This document shows, one piece after another, positions 8,091 to 17,060 of a DNA stretch of 38,201 bases. This DNA is from Aestuariibaculum sediminum (GTDB taxonomy: Bacteria > Bacteroidota > Bacteroidia > Flavobacteriales > Flavobacteriaceae): assembly GCF_014596945.1 (NCBI RefSeq), contig NZ_JACVXB010000014.1, positions 1 through 38,201 on the forward strand, given 5' to 3'. The position numbers and the translations under genes are program-made. Every line of letters starts with the position of its first letter. Position 1 is the first letter of the stretch. Under the pieces are notes generated by a model. It did not search any database, was not told the origin of the DNA, and was given only the letters and a program-made list of their open reading frames with translations.

Positions 8091-10193
8091 ATGAATTTTA
8101 GTAAAAGTATAAATTCAATAGTAGCCTTAAGGAATTCTCTAGTTTATATTATAACATCAATTTTGTTTGTTTTTCTATTTTCATGCAATCAATTACCTAA
8201 TGAGGTAGAGGAAAGTTTAAAGTTAGCAGGAAATAATAGGGATGAACTTCAAAAGGTACTGGATCATTACCAAAAACCTGAAGACAGCTTAAAATTGAGA
8301 GCAGCTTATTTTTTAATTTCAGAGCAAGTTCCTTATGGAGTATTTACAGATAGTAGAAATGATCAATTGTTAAATGATTATTTTAATGCTTTTGAAGATT
8401 CATTAGCAGTTTATTTTTGTAAAGAAAGTGACAAAAACATAGAAGAAAGAAAGGATATAATAAATAGCATTATTAAAAAATACCAACTTAATCATGGCAA
8501 AGTTTTTAGAAATAAATGGTCTTTAAAAAGAGATATACACCATATTACAGGAGCATTTTTAATTGAAAATATAGATTATGCTTTTAAAGCTTGGGATTTA
8601 CCTTGGGCTAAACATTATAGTTTTGATGAGTTTTGTAATTATATTTTACCTTATAGAGAAGGAAAGCATTACCCTAATTCTTGGCGTAAATATTTTTTTG
8701 AGGAATTTATGGGTTTCAGGGATTCTTTAGGGCAAGAAAGAGATCCTCTTGTAGCGGCTGAAAAGCTTAAAAAATATTTAGGTAATATGAAATTTATTTC
8801 TGGAGGGCTTTATGATGCTCCAGAATGTCTTTTAAGTTCCGTTATGTATAAATATAAAATTACTGGAAACTGCGTTAGTATATCGACATTTATACAGGAG
8901 GTTTTAAGAGCACAAGGTATTGCAACTGTTGAAGTTTTAGTAAATAAGTTTGGACATACAGCAAAAGATCATGTTTCTAATGGGGTTTTAGATAATAATG
9001 GGAGTTGGCATTACTTTGATGGTATTCCTAGTGCTCCTGGGAGTTTAAATATTAAGGATGAAGTTACTAAATTATACAGGAAAAAACCTATTGTTCGAAA
9101 TGAACTAACTCAAACAAAAGGAGAAGCATTTAATCATCTTAACCTTTTCGGTTGGGAAGATATAACTAAAGATCTGATTGATTGTTATGATATATCCATC
9201 AATTTAAAAGATTTATATTGTAAAAATTTACCTATAGCCTACTTATGTATTTTTGACAATCTTAGTCATGGAGGTTGGGTTCCTATCGATTGGGGGGAGA
9301 TTGATAAAGACCTAAGAAAAGTTACCTTTAAAGACATTGGAGGTAAGGAAGTTGTTTATTTAGTCATGGTTTATGATGAATTTAATAACTTAAAACCAGT
9401 TAGTTCTCCTTTTGTTTTAAAAAATGATGGTGCGATTGATTATTTAAATATAAAAAGAGGTGTTGATGATAGAAGGGAAATGATAATAGATAGAAAGTTT
9501 TCTCCTAAGCAACATTTAAATAAAATCGCAAAGAATTTAATTGAAGGACGATTTGAAGGGGCAAATTCCCCAGATTTTAAGAAAAGAGAAGTTTTATACA
9601 CCTTAAAAAATATAACAGATGTTAATAGTAAATTGATAGAAATTGAGCCTAAAAATTATCAATATTATCGTTTCGTATTTCCAAAAATAAAAGACAGTTT
9701 GTACTATGATATAGCTGAACTTGGTTTTGGTAATTTAACTTCTAATTCTTTTCGTAAAGAGAATGGCGATTATATAAGTTCAAAAGGTATAAATGCAACT
9801 ATTCAAAATAGCTATTTTGATGATGACTTATTGAGTTATACAACTATTTACAGGAAGGAAGGTGTGTTAAAAGCATATATGCCAAGTTTGAAGGAAGTTT
9901 GTGTTGATATTGATAAAGAGGTTTGGATTGGTATTGATTTAGGAAGTTCTAAGAGTATTTCACAACTTTATCTATGTCCAAGAACTGATAAGAATAGTAT
10001 TTACCCTAAAATGGATTATGAATTACTTTATTGGGATAATAGATGGGTGTCTACGGGTATAAGAAATACTAATCAAGGATATTTGAAATATGATGATTTA
10101 CCAAGCAACACTTTGTATTGGCTTAGAAATTATACAGAGGGTAAAGAGGAACGCATTTTTACTTATGAAGATGGTAAACAAATTTGGTGGTAA
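8091..10193 (+). CDS. Transglutaminase-fold lipoprotein with intact catalytic triad
   Basis: The 700-residue precursor has a long n-region, a hydrophobic stretch and a lipobox (FLFSC, Cys32). It is a paralog of the lipoprotein at 2868-4850 along its whole length, including the C-terminal discoidin-like segment ending QIWW. The transglutaminase-like core keeps a complete triad in the expected order: Cys261 in ITGNCVS, His294 in KDHVSNG and Asp310 in HYFDGIP. Proteins of this fold act as cysteine proteases, peptide cross-linkers or amidases. It sits between the adaptor (10 bp upstream) and the RND pump (6 bp downstream), so it is almost certainly part of the export operon. Processing or cross-linking of the exported peptides is a reasonable guess, not shown. 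Confidence 0.75.
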   Translation: MNFSKSINSIVALRNSLVYIITSILFVFLFSCNQLPNEVEESLKLAGNNRDELQKVLDHYQKPEDSLKLRAAYFLISEQVPYGVFTDSRNDQLLNDYFNAFEDSLAVYFCKESDKNIEERKDIINSIIKKYQLNHGKVFRNKWSLKRDIHHITGAFLIENIDYAFKAWDLPWAKHYSFDEFCNYILPYREGKHYPNSWRKYFFEEFMGFRDSLGQERDPLVAAEKLKKYLGNMKFISGGLYDAPECLLSSVMYKYKITGNCVSISTFIQEVLRAQGIATVEVLVNKFGHTAKDHVSNGVLDNNGSWHYFDGIPSAPGSLNIKDEVTKLYRKKPIVRNELTQTKGEAFNHLNLFGWEDITKDLIDCYDISINLKDLYCKNLPIAYLCIFDNLSHGGWVPIDWGEIDKDLRKVTFKDIGGKEVVYLVMVYDEFNNLKPVSSPFVLKNDGAIDYLNIKRGVDDRREMIIDRKFSPKQHLNKIAKNLIEGRFEGANSPDFKKREVLYTLKNITDVNSKLIEIEPKNYQYYRFVFPKIKDSLYYDIAELGFGNLTSNSFRKENGDYISSKGINATIQNSYFDDDLLSYTTIYRKEGVLKAYMPSLKEVCVDIDKEVWIGIDLGSSKSISQLYLCPRTDKNSIYPKMDYELLYWDNRWVSTGIRNTNQGYLKYDDLPSNTLYWLRNYTEGKEERIFTYEDGKQIWW

Positions 10194-10199
10194 ATAGAT

Positions 10200-13100
10200 A
10201 TGGTAAAATTCCTTATTCATAAGCCTATCGCTGTTTTAATGACTACATTGGGAATACTCATTTTAGGTATTTATGCCTTGGGGTTAATCCCTGTGTCTTT
10301 AATGCCAGATATTGACATACCTGAGATTACGGTTCAGGTTTCTGTAGATAATATGTCGGCCAGGCAGATAGAAGATGCTGTAGTGAAACCCTTGCGCCGA
10401 AATTTAATGCAATTAAGTCATCTTAAAGATATTACCAGTGAATCGAGCAATGGCTTAGGAGTTTTACAACTTGAATTCAACCATGGCACTAAAATAGATT
10501 ATTCTTTTATAGAGGTTAATGAAAAGATAGACCGTGCCATGGCTGGTTTTCCAAAAACCATGGAGCGTCCTAAGGTGATTAAATCCAGTGCGACAGATAT
10601 TCCTGTTTTTTATTTAAGTATGACCCTTAAAGATGATGGTTCAGCTAAAGCCATAAGTTCAGAGCTTCATCCTGTATCCCAAAAGTTCGTAGATTTTAAT
10701 CGCTTTGCCAATCAGGTAATCCGAAAGCGTATTGAACAGGTTCCTGAAGTGGCCATGGTAGACATTTCAGGTTTGGTGTCTTCTGAAATATTAATCATTC
10801 CCGATCAAAATAAATTGGATGGCTTGGGTATTAGTTTAGATGAGTTAGAGGCTAACATAAAAAAGCATGATATAGAGATAGGAAGCTTACTTATTAAAGA
10901 CAGTCAATACCAATATGATGTAAGATTAGGGAACTCGCTTAAAAATATACAAGAGTTAAAGGATATTTATATTCATAAAAACAACCGTTTATACCAATTA
11001 AAAGAATTGGCAGAGGTGTTGGAACACCCTCAAAAAAGAACGGGATTGGTGTTGTCTGATACAAAGGAAGCCATAATCATGGCTATTATCAAGCAAAGTG
11101 ATGCCCGTATGGGGGATTTAAAAGCATCGCTAAATACATTGATGGGCTATCTGAAAAAGGATTATCCCAATATAGAATTTGTTATAACCAGAGATCAAAC
11201 AAAGTTATTGGATTATGCTATTAATAATCTGTTTCAAAGTTTATTATGGGGAATGTTGCTGGCTTTTGGTATTATGTTCCTGTTTTTAAAAAATGTAAAA
11301 TCTCCATTGCTTATAGGGATTGTAGTTCCGGTATCCTTAATTGTTTGTTTATTATGCTTTCAATGGCTTCAAATTTCAATAAACATTATCTCCTTATCCG
11401 GATTGGTGCTTGGCATCGGACTTATGATTGACAATTCTATCATTGTAATAGATAATATCATTCAGTTTAGGGAGCAAGGTTACAAGTTATCAAAAGCTTG
11501 TGTAAAGGGAACCAATGAAGTTATAAAACCATTACTGAGTTCAGCACTGACGACTTGTGCGGTATTTTTACCCTTAATATTTTTAAGTGGGATTAGTGGG
11601 GCCTTATTTTATGATCAGGCCATGGCGATAACCATAGGTTTGTTTGCTTCTTTTGTTGTTTCCATTACTTTATTGCCTGTTCTATACCGATTGTTTCATT
11701 TGAAAGACACAAATAAGCCAGGTCTTATTACCAAATTTCTCACCAAAACAAATAGATTAGATTATGCGGCGTTTTACGAAAGAGGTTTCAAATGGGTCAT
11801 GAGACATCAAAAAATGGCCTGGCTGGTTTGTGCTTTGTTATTAGTGCTAACTTTTGGGTTGTATAATATAATCCCTAAAACCCAAATGCCAAATTTCACG
11901 ACTACGGAAACGCTTTTAAGAATTGATTGGAACAGTCCTATTCATGTTGAAGAAAATAAAAGCAGGGTGTTGGATATTCTAGGCGGGATACAGGGAAAGT
12001 TAGTGAATCAAACAGCGCTTGTGGGGCATCAACAATTTCTCTTGGATAAAACCACTCAGGCTAAAACTTCAGAAACCACATTGTATTTGCAATGTCATAG
12101 CCCTGAAGAGCTAACTGAGACGATTGATATTATAGAAAAGTCAATTCAAGAGCATTATCCATCCACTCTGATGGAATTTAAAGATGTCGATAATATATTT
12201 AATCTTATTTTTTCAGACAATAAAGCTAAGTTAACAGCACGGATACGACCTGTAGGAGACCTTGGAGATAACCAAAATGAAGAGTTAAAAAACCTTTGGT
12301 TTCAATTGCAAGGACAATTTAATGAACTCAAATTAAAACCAATTGTTTGGCAGGATTATATGACTTTGGTAGCCAATCAGGAGAAGCTGATGACCTATGG
12401 GGTAAGTTCCAATAGTATATTCAGTACATTAAAGAGTGCTTTTAATGAACGTGAAATATTAACAATTGTAGATAATCAAAGTTTTGTTTCTGTTATTCTA
12501 GGTGGTGAAAAAAGCTCTGTTGAGCACATTTTAAATGAAACAACTGTGGTTTCTCAGGATAGTGCCGTATTTAATGTAAAAGACTTTGTAAAAGTAGTTA
12601 TGGCAAGTGATTTAAAAACGATTACAGGAGGTGGAGAAGGGGAGTATTATCCCTTATCTCTAAATCTTGATGATAAGCTTGTCAATGGATCCATGGAAAA
12701 GATCGAAACCGTAGTTCATAATAATCCCTGGTATGATGTTAATTTTTCAGGAAGCTATTTTAGTAGTCAGGAACTTTTAGGAGAATTAAAAATAGTACTT
12801 CTTTTATCTCTGGTGCTACTTTATTTTATTCTGGCTTCACAATTTGAATCCTTTACCTTACCGCTAATCATATTACTTGAAGTCCCTTTAGATTTAGCAG
12901 GAGCCTTTCTGTTTTTAAAGTTATTTGGTATGAGTATTAATTTAATGTCCATGATAGGTATTGTAGTTATGAGTGGTATTATTATAAACGATTCTATATT
13001 AAAGATAGATACCATAATACAATTGCAAAAACAGGGGTATTCATTAATGAAGGCTTTGTTAGTGGCAGGACAGCGACGATTAAAACCTATTTTAATGACC

Positions 13101-13283
13101 AGTTTAACGACCATATTAGCATTATTACCCCTATTGTTTTCAAGTGGATTGGGAGCGGAATTACAAGCACCTTTAGCAGTGGCTCTTATAGGAGGAATGT
13201 TGCTGGGAACCGTTGTCAGTCTTTATTTTATCCCCTTGTGTTATTACTACCTTTCAAAACTTCAGCTTAATGTTAAAAGATAA
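10200..13283 (+). CDS. RND family efflux permease (AcrB/HAE1-like)
   Basis: The 1027-residue protein matches RND pump length. It has a first helix near residues 11-30, a large periplasmic domain (PDIDIPEITVQVSVDNMSARQIEDAVVKPLRR), a block of six helices from about 340 to 500, a second periplasmic domain, and a final helix block after 865. In TM4 the motif reads GLMIDNSIIVIDN: Asp411 is kept, but the second acidic residue of the AcrB Asp-Asp pair is Asn412. TM10 has GIIINDSILKID, with Asn in place of the AcrB-type Lys. Such single-Asp variants are common in RND proteins. The gene lies 6 bp after the transglutaminase-fold gene and overlaps the TolC-like frame. Export of the small peptides encoded downstream, or of their modified forms, is proposed from context. 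Confidence 0.92.
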   Translation: MVKFLIHKPIAVLMTTLGILILGIYALGLIPVSLMPDIDIPEITVQVSVDNMSARQIEDAVVKPLRRNLMQLSHLKDITSESSNGLGVLQLEFNHGTKIDYSFIEVNEKIDRAMAGFPKTMERPKVIKSSATDIPVFYLSMTLKDDGSAKAISSELHPVSQKFVDFNRFANQVIRKRIEQVPEVAMVDISGLVSSEILIIPDQNKLDGLGISLDELEANIKKHDIEIGSLLIKDSQYQYDVRLGNSLKNIQELKDIYIHKNNRLYQLKELAEVLEHPQKRTGLVLSDTKEAIIMAIIKQSDARMGDLKASLNTLMGYLKKDYPNIEFVITRDQTKLLDYAINNLFQSLLWGMLLAFGIMFLFLKNVKSPLLIGIVVPVSLIVCLLCFQWLQISINIISLSGLVLGIGLMIDNSIIVIDNIIQFREQGYKLSKACVKGTNEVIKPLLSSALTTCAVFLPLIFLSGISGALFYDQAMAITIGLFASFVVSITLLPVLYRLFHLKDTNKPGLITKFLTKTNRLDYAAFYERGFKWVMRHQKMAWLVCALLLVLTFGLYNIIPKTQMPNFTTTETLLRIDWNSPIHVEENKSRVLDILGGIQGKLVNQTALVGHQQFLLDKTTQAKTSETTLYLQCHSPEELTETIDIIEKSIQEHYPSTLMEFKDVDNIFNLIFSDNKAKLTARIRPVGDLGDNQNEELKNLWFQLQGQFNELKLKPIVWQDYMTLVANQEKLMTYGVSSNSIFSTLKSAFNEREILTIVDNQSFVSVILGGEKSSVEHILNETTVVSQDSAVFNVKDFVKVVMASDLKTITGGGEGEYYPLSLNLDDKLVNGSMEKIETVVHNNPWYDVNFSGSYFSSQELLGELKIVLLLSLVLLYFILASQFESFTLPLIILLEVPLDLAGAFLFLKLFGMSINLMSMIGIVVMSGIIINDSILKIDTIIQLQKQGYSLMKALLVAGQRRLKPILMTSLTTILALLPLLFSSGLGAELQAPLAVALIGGMLLGTVVSLYFIPLCYYYLSKLQLNVKR

Positions 13284-13344
13284 ATTACCTGATATATTAA
13301 AAAAGATTAAAGAGCACTATATATTCTATCCGCAAAAGGATAAA

Positions 13345-14850
13345 ATGCAAGTAGTTGTATTAGTTGTTCTGTTAGCCTTTATTAATGTATACCGTATAAA
13401 TGCTCAAGAGAAAATAGAAGAGTCAATAACACGTCAAAGTATAGGTTTACAGGAGGTATTAAGTTTAGCAGGAGAACATTCTTTGGATGCTTTTAAATCT
13501 AAGCGAAAATATGGTGTGAATTACTGGCAGTTTAAATCCTTTCAATCGAGTTTATTACCTAAAATTAATTTTGAAACCCGACCATTTACCTTTAACAGAT
13601 CCTTGGTCAAGCGATATGATTCTGAGGCGAATATTGATGTGTTCCGCCAACAACAAAGTTTAAGCTCTTACGCCAATGTGTCCATGACACAGGATATCCG
13701 GGCAACAGGAACCAGTCTGTTTATTAATTCAAGTTTTGACAGGATAGTAAACTCAGGGATATCAGATGTAGAAAGCTATAGTGCCACCCCTATACGTATA
13801 GGACTAATTCAGCCCTTGATGGCGTATAATCGATTTAAATGGGAAAAGGAAACAGCGCCACTGGAATATCAAATAGCAAAACAGGAGTTTACCCATGAGC
13901 AACAAGCTATTAATATTAAAACTATAGATTATTTTTTTAGTTGGGCTTTAGCTTATAAAAGAGTAGAAATAGCAGAGGAAAATAAATCGTCAACAGAGCG
14001 ACTATTAAAAATAGGTAAAAAGCGTTATGAATTAGGTTCGATTGAGCGGGATGATCTTTTGAATTTAGAATTAGATGTGTATAACGCTAATACTAACCTG
14101 ACCCAAAACCTTCAAAGTTTACAAAAGGCAGAGACAGCCCTTAGGATATTTTTAAGGGATCAAATTCCTGAAGGTGTTCAGCCAGAACTACCAGAACTAA
14201 TAACAGATTTAAAAATTGATACTGAAAAAGCTAAGGCATTAGCACAAGCTAATAACCCTGATATTTTAGATTTAAAGTTAAGAAAAATAGAAGCTTTAAG
14301 AGATTTAGATAAAGCTGTAAAAGACAATAGGTTCGATTTATCTGTGACCGCTAGTTATGGTCTCAACCAACAGGCTAATACGTTTGTGGATGCTTATGGA
14401 AACCTATTGGACCAACAAATGTTATCGATTAATTTTAGTATGCCCATTCTAGATTGGGGTGAGCGTCGGGGAAGAATCAAAACTGCTCAAATGAATAAGG
14501 ATGTTACAGAAATAGAACTGCAACAGGATACTGATAAGTTAGACCAAGATATCACACAAAAAGTTATTGATTTTAATCTACAAAAGGAGCTCGTTCAAGG
14601 GGCACTTAAAACCAGTGAAATAGCTCGGGAGTCCTATCATATTACAGAAAGGCGATTTTTATCAGGAAAGATAGATTTACTCAATCTTACCAGTTCTAGA
14701 AAAGTATGGCAATCGGCAACAGAGCAGTACATACAAAGTTTGCTTAATTATTGGAAGTTGTATTACGAGGTGCAACAATTAACACTTTACGATTTTTTAA
14801 ATGAAAGTGCTTTATCTAAGAACGATATAGATTCCATTATTGAAAATTAA
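13345..14850 (+). CDS. TolC-like outer-membrane efflux channel
   Basis: This outer-membrane factor makes the exit duct of the RND-adaptor-channel complex. I chose ATG 13345 because an AGGA lies a few bases before it and it gives a normal signal peptide (hydrophobic start, cleavage after INAQ), leaving about 500 residues. ATG 13270, which overlaps the end of the RND gene, would add a 25-residue basic extension and is the alternative. The long helical regions show family repeats: YELGSIERDDLLNLELDVYN in the first half and RRFLSGKIDLLNLTSSRKVW in the second. SFNMPILDW-like beta segments are present (INFSMPILDWGERR). It is 17 bp before the HTH gene and completes the operon that begins at about 5014. 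Confidence 0.9.
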   Translation: MQVVVLVVLLAFINVYRINAQEKIEESITRQSIGLQEVLSLAGEHSLDAFKSKRKYGVNYWQFKSFQSSLLPKINFETRPFTFNRSLVKRYDSEANIDVFRQQQSLSSYANVSMTQDIRATGTSLFINSSFDRIVNSGISDVESYSATPIRIGLIQPLMAYNRFKWEKETAPLEYQIAKQEFTHEQQAINIKTIDYFFSWALAYKRVEIAEENKSSTERLLKIGKKRYELGSIERDDLLNLELDVYNANTNLTQNLQSLQKAETALRIFLRDQIPEGVQPELPELITDLKIDTEKAKALAQANNPDILDLKLRKIEALRDLDKAVKDNRFDLSVTASYGLNQQANTFVDAYGNLLDQQMLSINFSMPILDWGERRGRIKTAQMNKDVTEIELQQDTDKLDQDITQKVIDFNLQKELVQGALKTSEIARESYHITERRFLSGKIDLLNLTSSRKVWQSATEQYIQSLLNYWKLYYEVQQLTLYDFLNESALSKNDIDSIIEN

Positions 14851-14867
14851 ATTAAAAGAATTTTACT

Positions 14868-15068
14868 ATGACTTATGCAGAACGAAAAGAAAAGGAAGAA
14901 TATTTACTGTATTTAATTAAACAGAAACGGCTTTATTCATTAAAAGAAGTAGCCGATAATTTTGATTGTAGTGAAAGAACACTTAAAAGGATTATATTCC
15001 ATTTAAGAGATGAAGGTTATAATATTAAATATTGCAGGAAAAAACATAAATATTTTTTAGAAGAATAG
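14868..15068 (+). CDS. Small helix-turn-helix protein, putative regulator
   Basis: This 66-residue protein is almost entirely a winged-helix/HTH-11-like DNA-binding domain: LLYLIKQKRLYSLKEVADNF is the first part, and DCSERTLKRIIFHLRDEGYN the recognition helix. A short wing ends in KYCRKKHKYFLEE. There is no effector domain. It is the last gene of the export operon and lies directly upstream of the peptide array, so it could control that promoter; this is inferred from position only. Small stand-alone HTH proteins of this size also serve as adaptors, so the role is uncertain. Confidence 0.7.
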   Translation: MTYAERKEKEEYLLYLIKQKRLYSLKEVADNFDCSERTLKRIIFHLRDEGYNIKYCRKKHKYFLEE

Positions 15069-15442
15069 CAAAGTGTCAGAATTTGACCCTATGAAGGTTT
15101 AAATTTGTGTTATCGAACACAGTGTTATAATAGACAAAATAGGTTTAAAAAACCTCTGAGTATAAAATGATTAAAAATATATAATCCAAATGTAGTGTTT
15201 AACCATAAAACTAAAATCTATAAGAAAAGACCTTAATAATACCCAGAGGGAAAATTGTTTTTCTATATAATTAGAAAGTTTCGAATTTGAATCTAAAATT
15301 ATATATGAACTTAAATTTATCACAAAAAGCTTAATGGTTAGCTTATGTTATGTTTCACAAAGTAGCGTACCTCCATAGACTTTGCAAATGTAAATATATT
15401 TAATCATTTCTCTCAAGAAGGGAATTTAAAATTTTTTTAAAA
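15069..15442. other. Leader region upstream of the peptide array
   Basis: There is no gene in this 374-bp stretch. It holds a TAAATTTG at 15100-15107 that matches the Bacteroidota -7 consensus (TAnnTTTG), though no well-spaced -33 TTG is seen. Two short hairpins follow (TGTGTT/AACACA at 15106-15121 and AGGTTT/AAACCT at 15141-15155). A second weaker -7-like sequence (TAGACTTTG) lies about 60 bp before the first peptide start. The size suggests a regulated leader between the export operon and the abundant peptide transcript. Confidence 0.4.
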
Positions 15443-15760
15443 ATGAATTTAAAGAAAAAAATAATAGGAATGTTAGGTGTAACTGTTATAGCTACAGCTG
15501 TGTTCTTTACTAGTAATTTAAATATCCATAAAGGAGGAAACTATACTTTAGGAGAATTGATAACTGCGGCTGTAGCTCAAACAGAAACAGGAGGAGGAAC
15601 CGGTGTTTGTTTTACAAAAACTATAATAAGTTGTGGAGATTATTTATTTGGAGATAAGGTTATTTGTGATCAGACAGGGGATTACAAGCAAGGAGAGAGT
15701 TGTTCGCCCAAAAATTGTAGTTTTTCTACACCACCAAAAAAATACTGTATACAATACTAA
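15443..15760 (+). CDS. Six-Cys secreted peptide precursor 1 (NVEALA-like)
   Basis: The 105-residue precursor has a basic start (MNLKKKIIG), a hydrophobic segment (about residues 8-25), and a polar linker. A conserved block TLGELITAAVAQTETGGG follows, then a core of about 50 residues with six Cys. Cleavage after AVA (AxA rule) would release a core starting QTETGGG. Cys spacing is x7, x10, x11, x4, x9. The plan resembles Bacteroidota NVEALA peptides, whose leaders end in a similar Ala-rich motif before a Cys-bearing core. The leader is identical at nucleotide level to that of precursor 3 (15443-15630 equals 16293-16480). The core ends KKYCIQY. Function is unknown; a secreted toxin, bacteriocin or signal is possible. 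Confidence 0.8.
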   Translation: MNLKKKIIGMLGVTVIATAVFFTSNLNIHKGGNYTLGELITAAVAQTETGGGTGVCFTKTIISCGDYLFGDKVICDQTGDYKQGESCSPKNCSFSTPPKKYCIQY

Positions 15761-15773
15761 AAATAAACTTTAT

Positions 15774-15825
15774 CCTTTATTTCAGGTTGATTCCAAATTT
15801 TAGATATTAATAAAAGAAATAAAGG
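15774..15825 (+). promoter_or_regulatory. Conserved long-loop inverted repeat between peptide genes 1 and 2
   Basis: CCTTTATTTC (15774-15783) pairs with GAAATAAAGG (15816-15825) across a 32-nt loop. The whole spacer occurs again after peptide gene 3 with one visible change in the loop. It may be an mRNA processing or stability element, or just have been copied in the duplication. Confidence 0.4.
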
Positions 15826-15849
15826 TGTCTATTTTGAAAAAATAACATT

Positions 15850-16188
15850 ATGAAATTAAAAAAAGTAATACTAAGTACATTTTTTTGCATGTTTATTGCA
15901 ATAACAGGTTTGAATATCAGTAGAATAGTAGATGAAAATACAAATAACTTCGACACCTCTTATTCCCTAAGTGAATTGATTCAAGTAGCTGTAGCTCAAA
16001 CAGAAACAGGAGGTGGTTCGGTTAAATGTTTTACAAGAACTATAACAAATTGTGGTTTTCCTGCATATAATGAAAAAGTAACTTGTGATACTACGGGAGA
16101 TTATAAATTAGGAGAAGAATGTTCAGAAACTACTTGCACGAACAGTAGTCCACAGACAAAAAGATGTCAGCAAAACATTAATGGATAA
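15850..16188 (+). CDS. Six-Cys secreted peptide precursor 2 (NVEALA-like)
   Basis: The 112-residue precursor has a second leader type (MKLKKVILSTFFCMFIAITG), with a linker rich in Asp and Asn. It ends in SLSELIQVAVAQTETGGG. The core has six Cys at the same spacing as precursor 1, but its residues are of the second core class: KCFTRTITNCG, the shared TGDYKLGEEC, then SSPQTKRCQQN. Its leader is identical in DNA to that of precursor 4 over 137 nt (15850-15986 equals 16703-16839), while the two cores differ. One extra Cys lies inside the hydrophobic leader segment and would be removed. Expected to be exported and cut after AVA; activity unknown. Confidence 0.8.
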   Translation: MKLKKVILSTFFCMFIAITGLNISRIVDENTNNFDTSYSLSELIQVAVAQTETGGGSVKCFTRTITNCGFPAYNEKVTCDTTGDYKLGEECSETTCTNSSPQTKRCQQNING

Positions 16189-16292
16189 TAGATTAAATTA
16201 TTATGAGATGTATTTTGTATTTCACATATATTTTTAAGTGTCATACATTTCTTAAATAGTAGAAATCAAAAAAATAATTAAAATTTTTAAAA

Positions 16293-16613
16293 ATGAATTT
16301 AAAGAAAAAAATAATAGGAATGTTAGGTGTAACTGTTATAGCTACAGCTGTGTTCTTTACTAGTAATTTAAATATCCATAAAGGAGGAAACTATACTTTA
16401 GGAGAATTGATAACTGCGGCTGTAGCTCAAACAGAAACAGGAGGAGGAACCGGTGTTTGTTTTACAAAAACTATAATAAGCTGTGGAAGTATAAGTATAT
16501 ATGGAGATATGGCTATTTGTGATCAGACAGGGGATTACAAACAAGGAGAGACCTGTCAGCCTATAGAGTGTAGTTTTTTTACTCCACCGGAAAAATCCTG
16601 TATAAAATACTAA
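16293..16613 (+). CDS. Six-Cys secreted peptide precursor 3 (NVEALA-like)
   Basis: This 106-residue precursor is a near copy of precursor 1 through the leader and the first Cys loop. The two diverge sharply after the second Cys: here the loop is GSISIYGDMAI, one residue longer than in the others. It then converges again at CDQTGDYKQGE and ends EKSCIKY. All six Cys are kept. The loop between Cys2 and Cys3 and the tail after Cys4 are the variable parts of the family. This gene begins the second copy of the duplicated two-gene unit (offset about 850 bp from precursor 1). Confidence 0.8.
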   Translation: MNLKKKIIGMLGVTVIATAVFFTSNLNIHKGGNYTLGELITAAVAQTETGGGTGVCFTKTIISCGSISIYGDMAICDQTGDYKQGETCQPIECSFFTPPEKSCIKY

Positions 16614-16626
16614 AAATAAACTTTAT

Positions 16627-16678
16627 CCTTTATTTCAGGTTGATTCCAAATTTTAGGTATTAATAAAAGAAATAAAGG
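16627..16678 (+). promoter_or_regulatory. Second copy of the inter-peptide inverted repeat
   Basis: CCTTTATTTC (16627-16636) and GAAATAAAGG (16669-16678) repeat the element found after precursor 1. Both arms are intact, and the visible substitution lies in the loop. Confidence 0.4.
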
Positions 16679-16702
16679 TGTCTATTTTGAAAAAATAACA
16701 TT

Positions 16703-17032
16703 ATGAAATTAAAAAAAGTAATACTAAGTACATTTTTTTGCATGTTTATTGCAATAACAGGTTTGAATATCAGTAGAATAGTAGATGAAAATACAAATAA
16801 CTTCGACACCTCTTATTCCCTAAGTGAATTGATTCAAGTTGCTGTAGCTCAAACAGAATCAGGAGGAGGAACGGGGGTTTGTTTTACAAAAACTATAATA
16901 AGTTGTGGTTTTCCTTTATTCGATGACAAGGTTATATGCGATCAGACAGGAGACTATAAACAGGGAGAGTCTTGTCAGCCAGATGATTGCAGTCTCATTG
17001 ATTTGCCAGAAAAAGTATGTATAAAATATTAA
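16703..17032 (+). CDS. Six-Cys peptide precursor 4, leader/core chimera
   Basis: The 109-residue precursor joins the leader of precursor 2 (MKLKKVILSTFFCMFIAITG, then SLSELIQVAVAQTE) to a core of the precursor 1/3 class (TGVCFTKTIISCG, CDQTGDYKQGESC, ending EKVCIKY). DNA identity to precursor 2 holds through 16839. From about 16862 the sequence follows precursor 1, including GGAGGAGGAAC and the run through TTGTGG. The switch lies in the codons for AVAQTE, which are shared by all five genes. It has Ser in place of Thr in TESGGG. All six Cys are present with the common spacing. Confidence 0.8.
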   Translation: MKLKKVILSTFFCMFIAITGLNISRIVDENTNNFDTSYSLSELIQVAVAQTESGGGTGVCFTKTIISCGFPLFDDKVICDQTGDYKQGESCQPDDCSLIDLPEKVCIKY

Positions 17033-17060
17033 AGTTTAAATCGTTATAAAAAATAAAAAA

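Noticed and set aside
10200-13283. Reading the RND pumps as metal (CusA/CzcA) or multidrug efflux
   Set aside because: No metal-site Met cluster or metal genes are evident, and the neighbours are peptide-processing genes; drug export cannot be excluded but is less supported by context.
13213-13344. Earliest possible start of the TolC-like protein
   Set aside because: It would overlap the RND gene by 71 bp and add a membrane-like segment before the signal peptide; ATG 13345, or at most 13270, is more natural.
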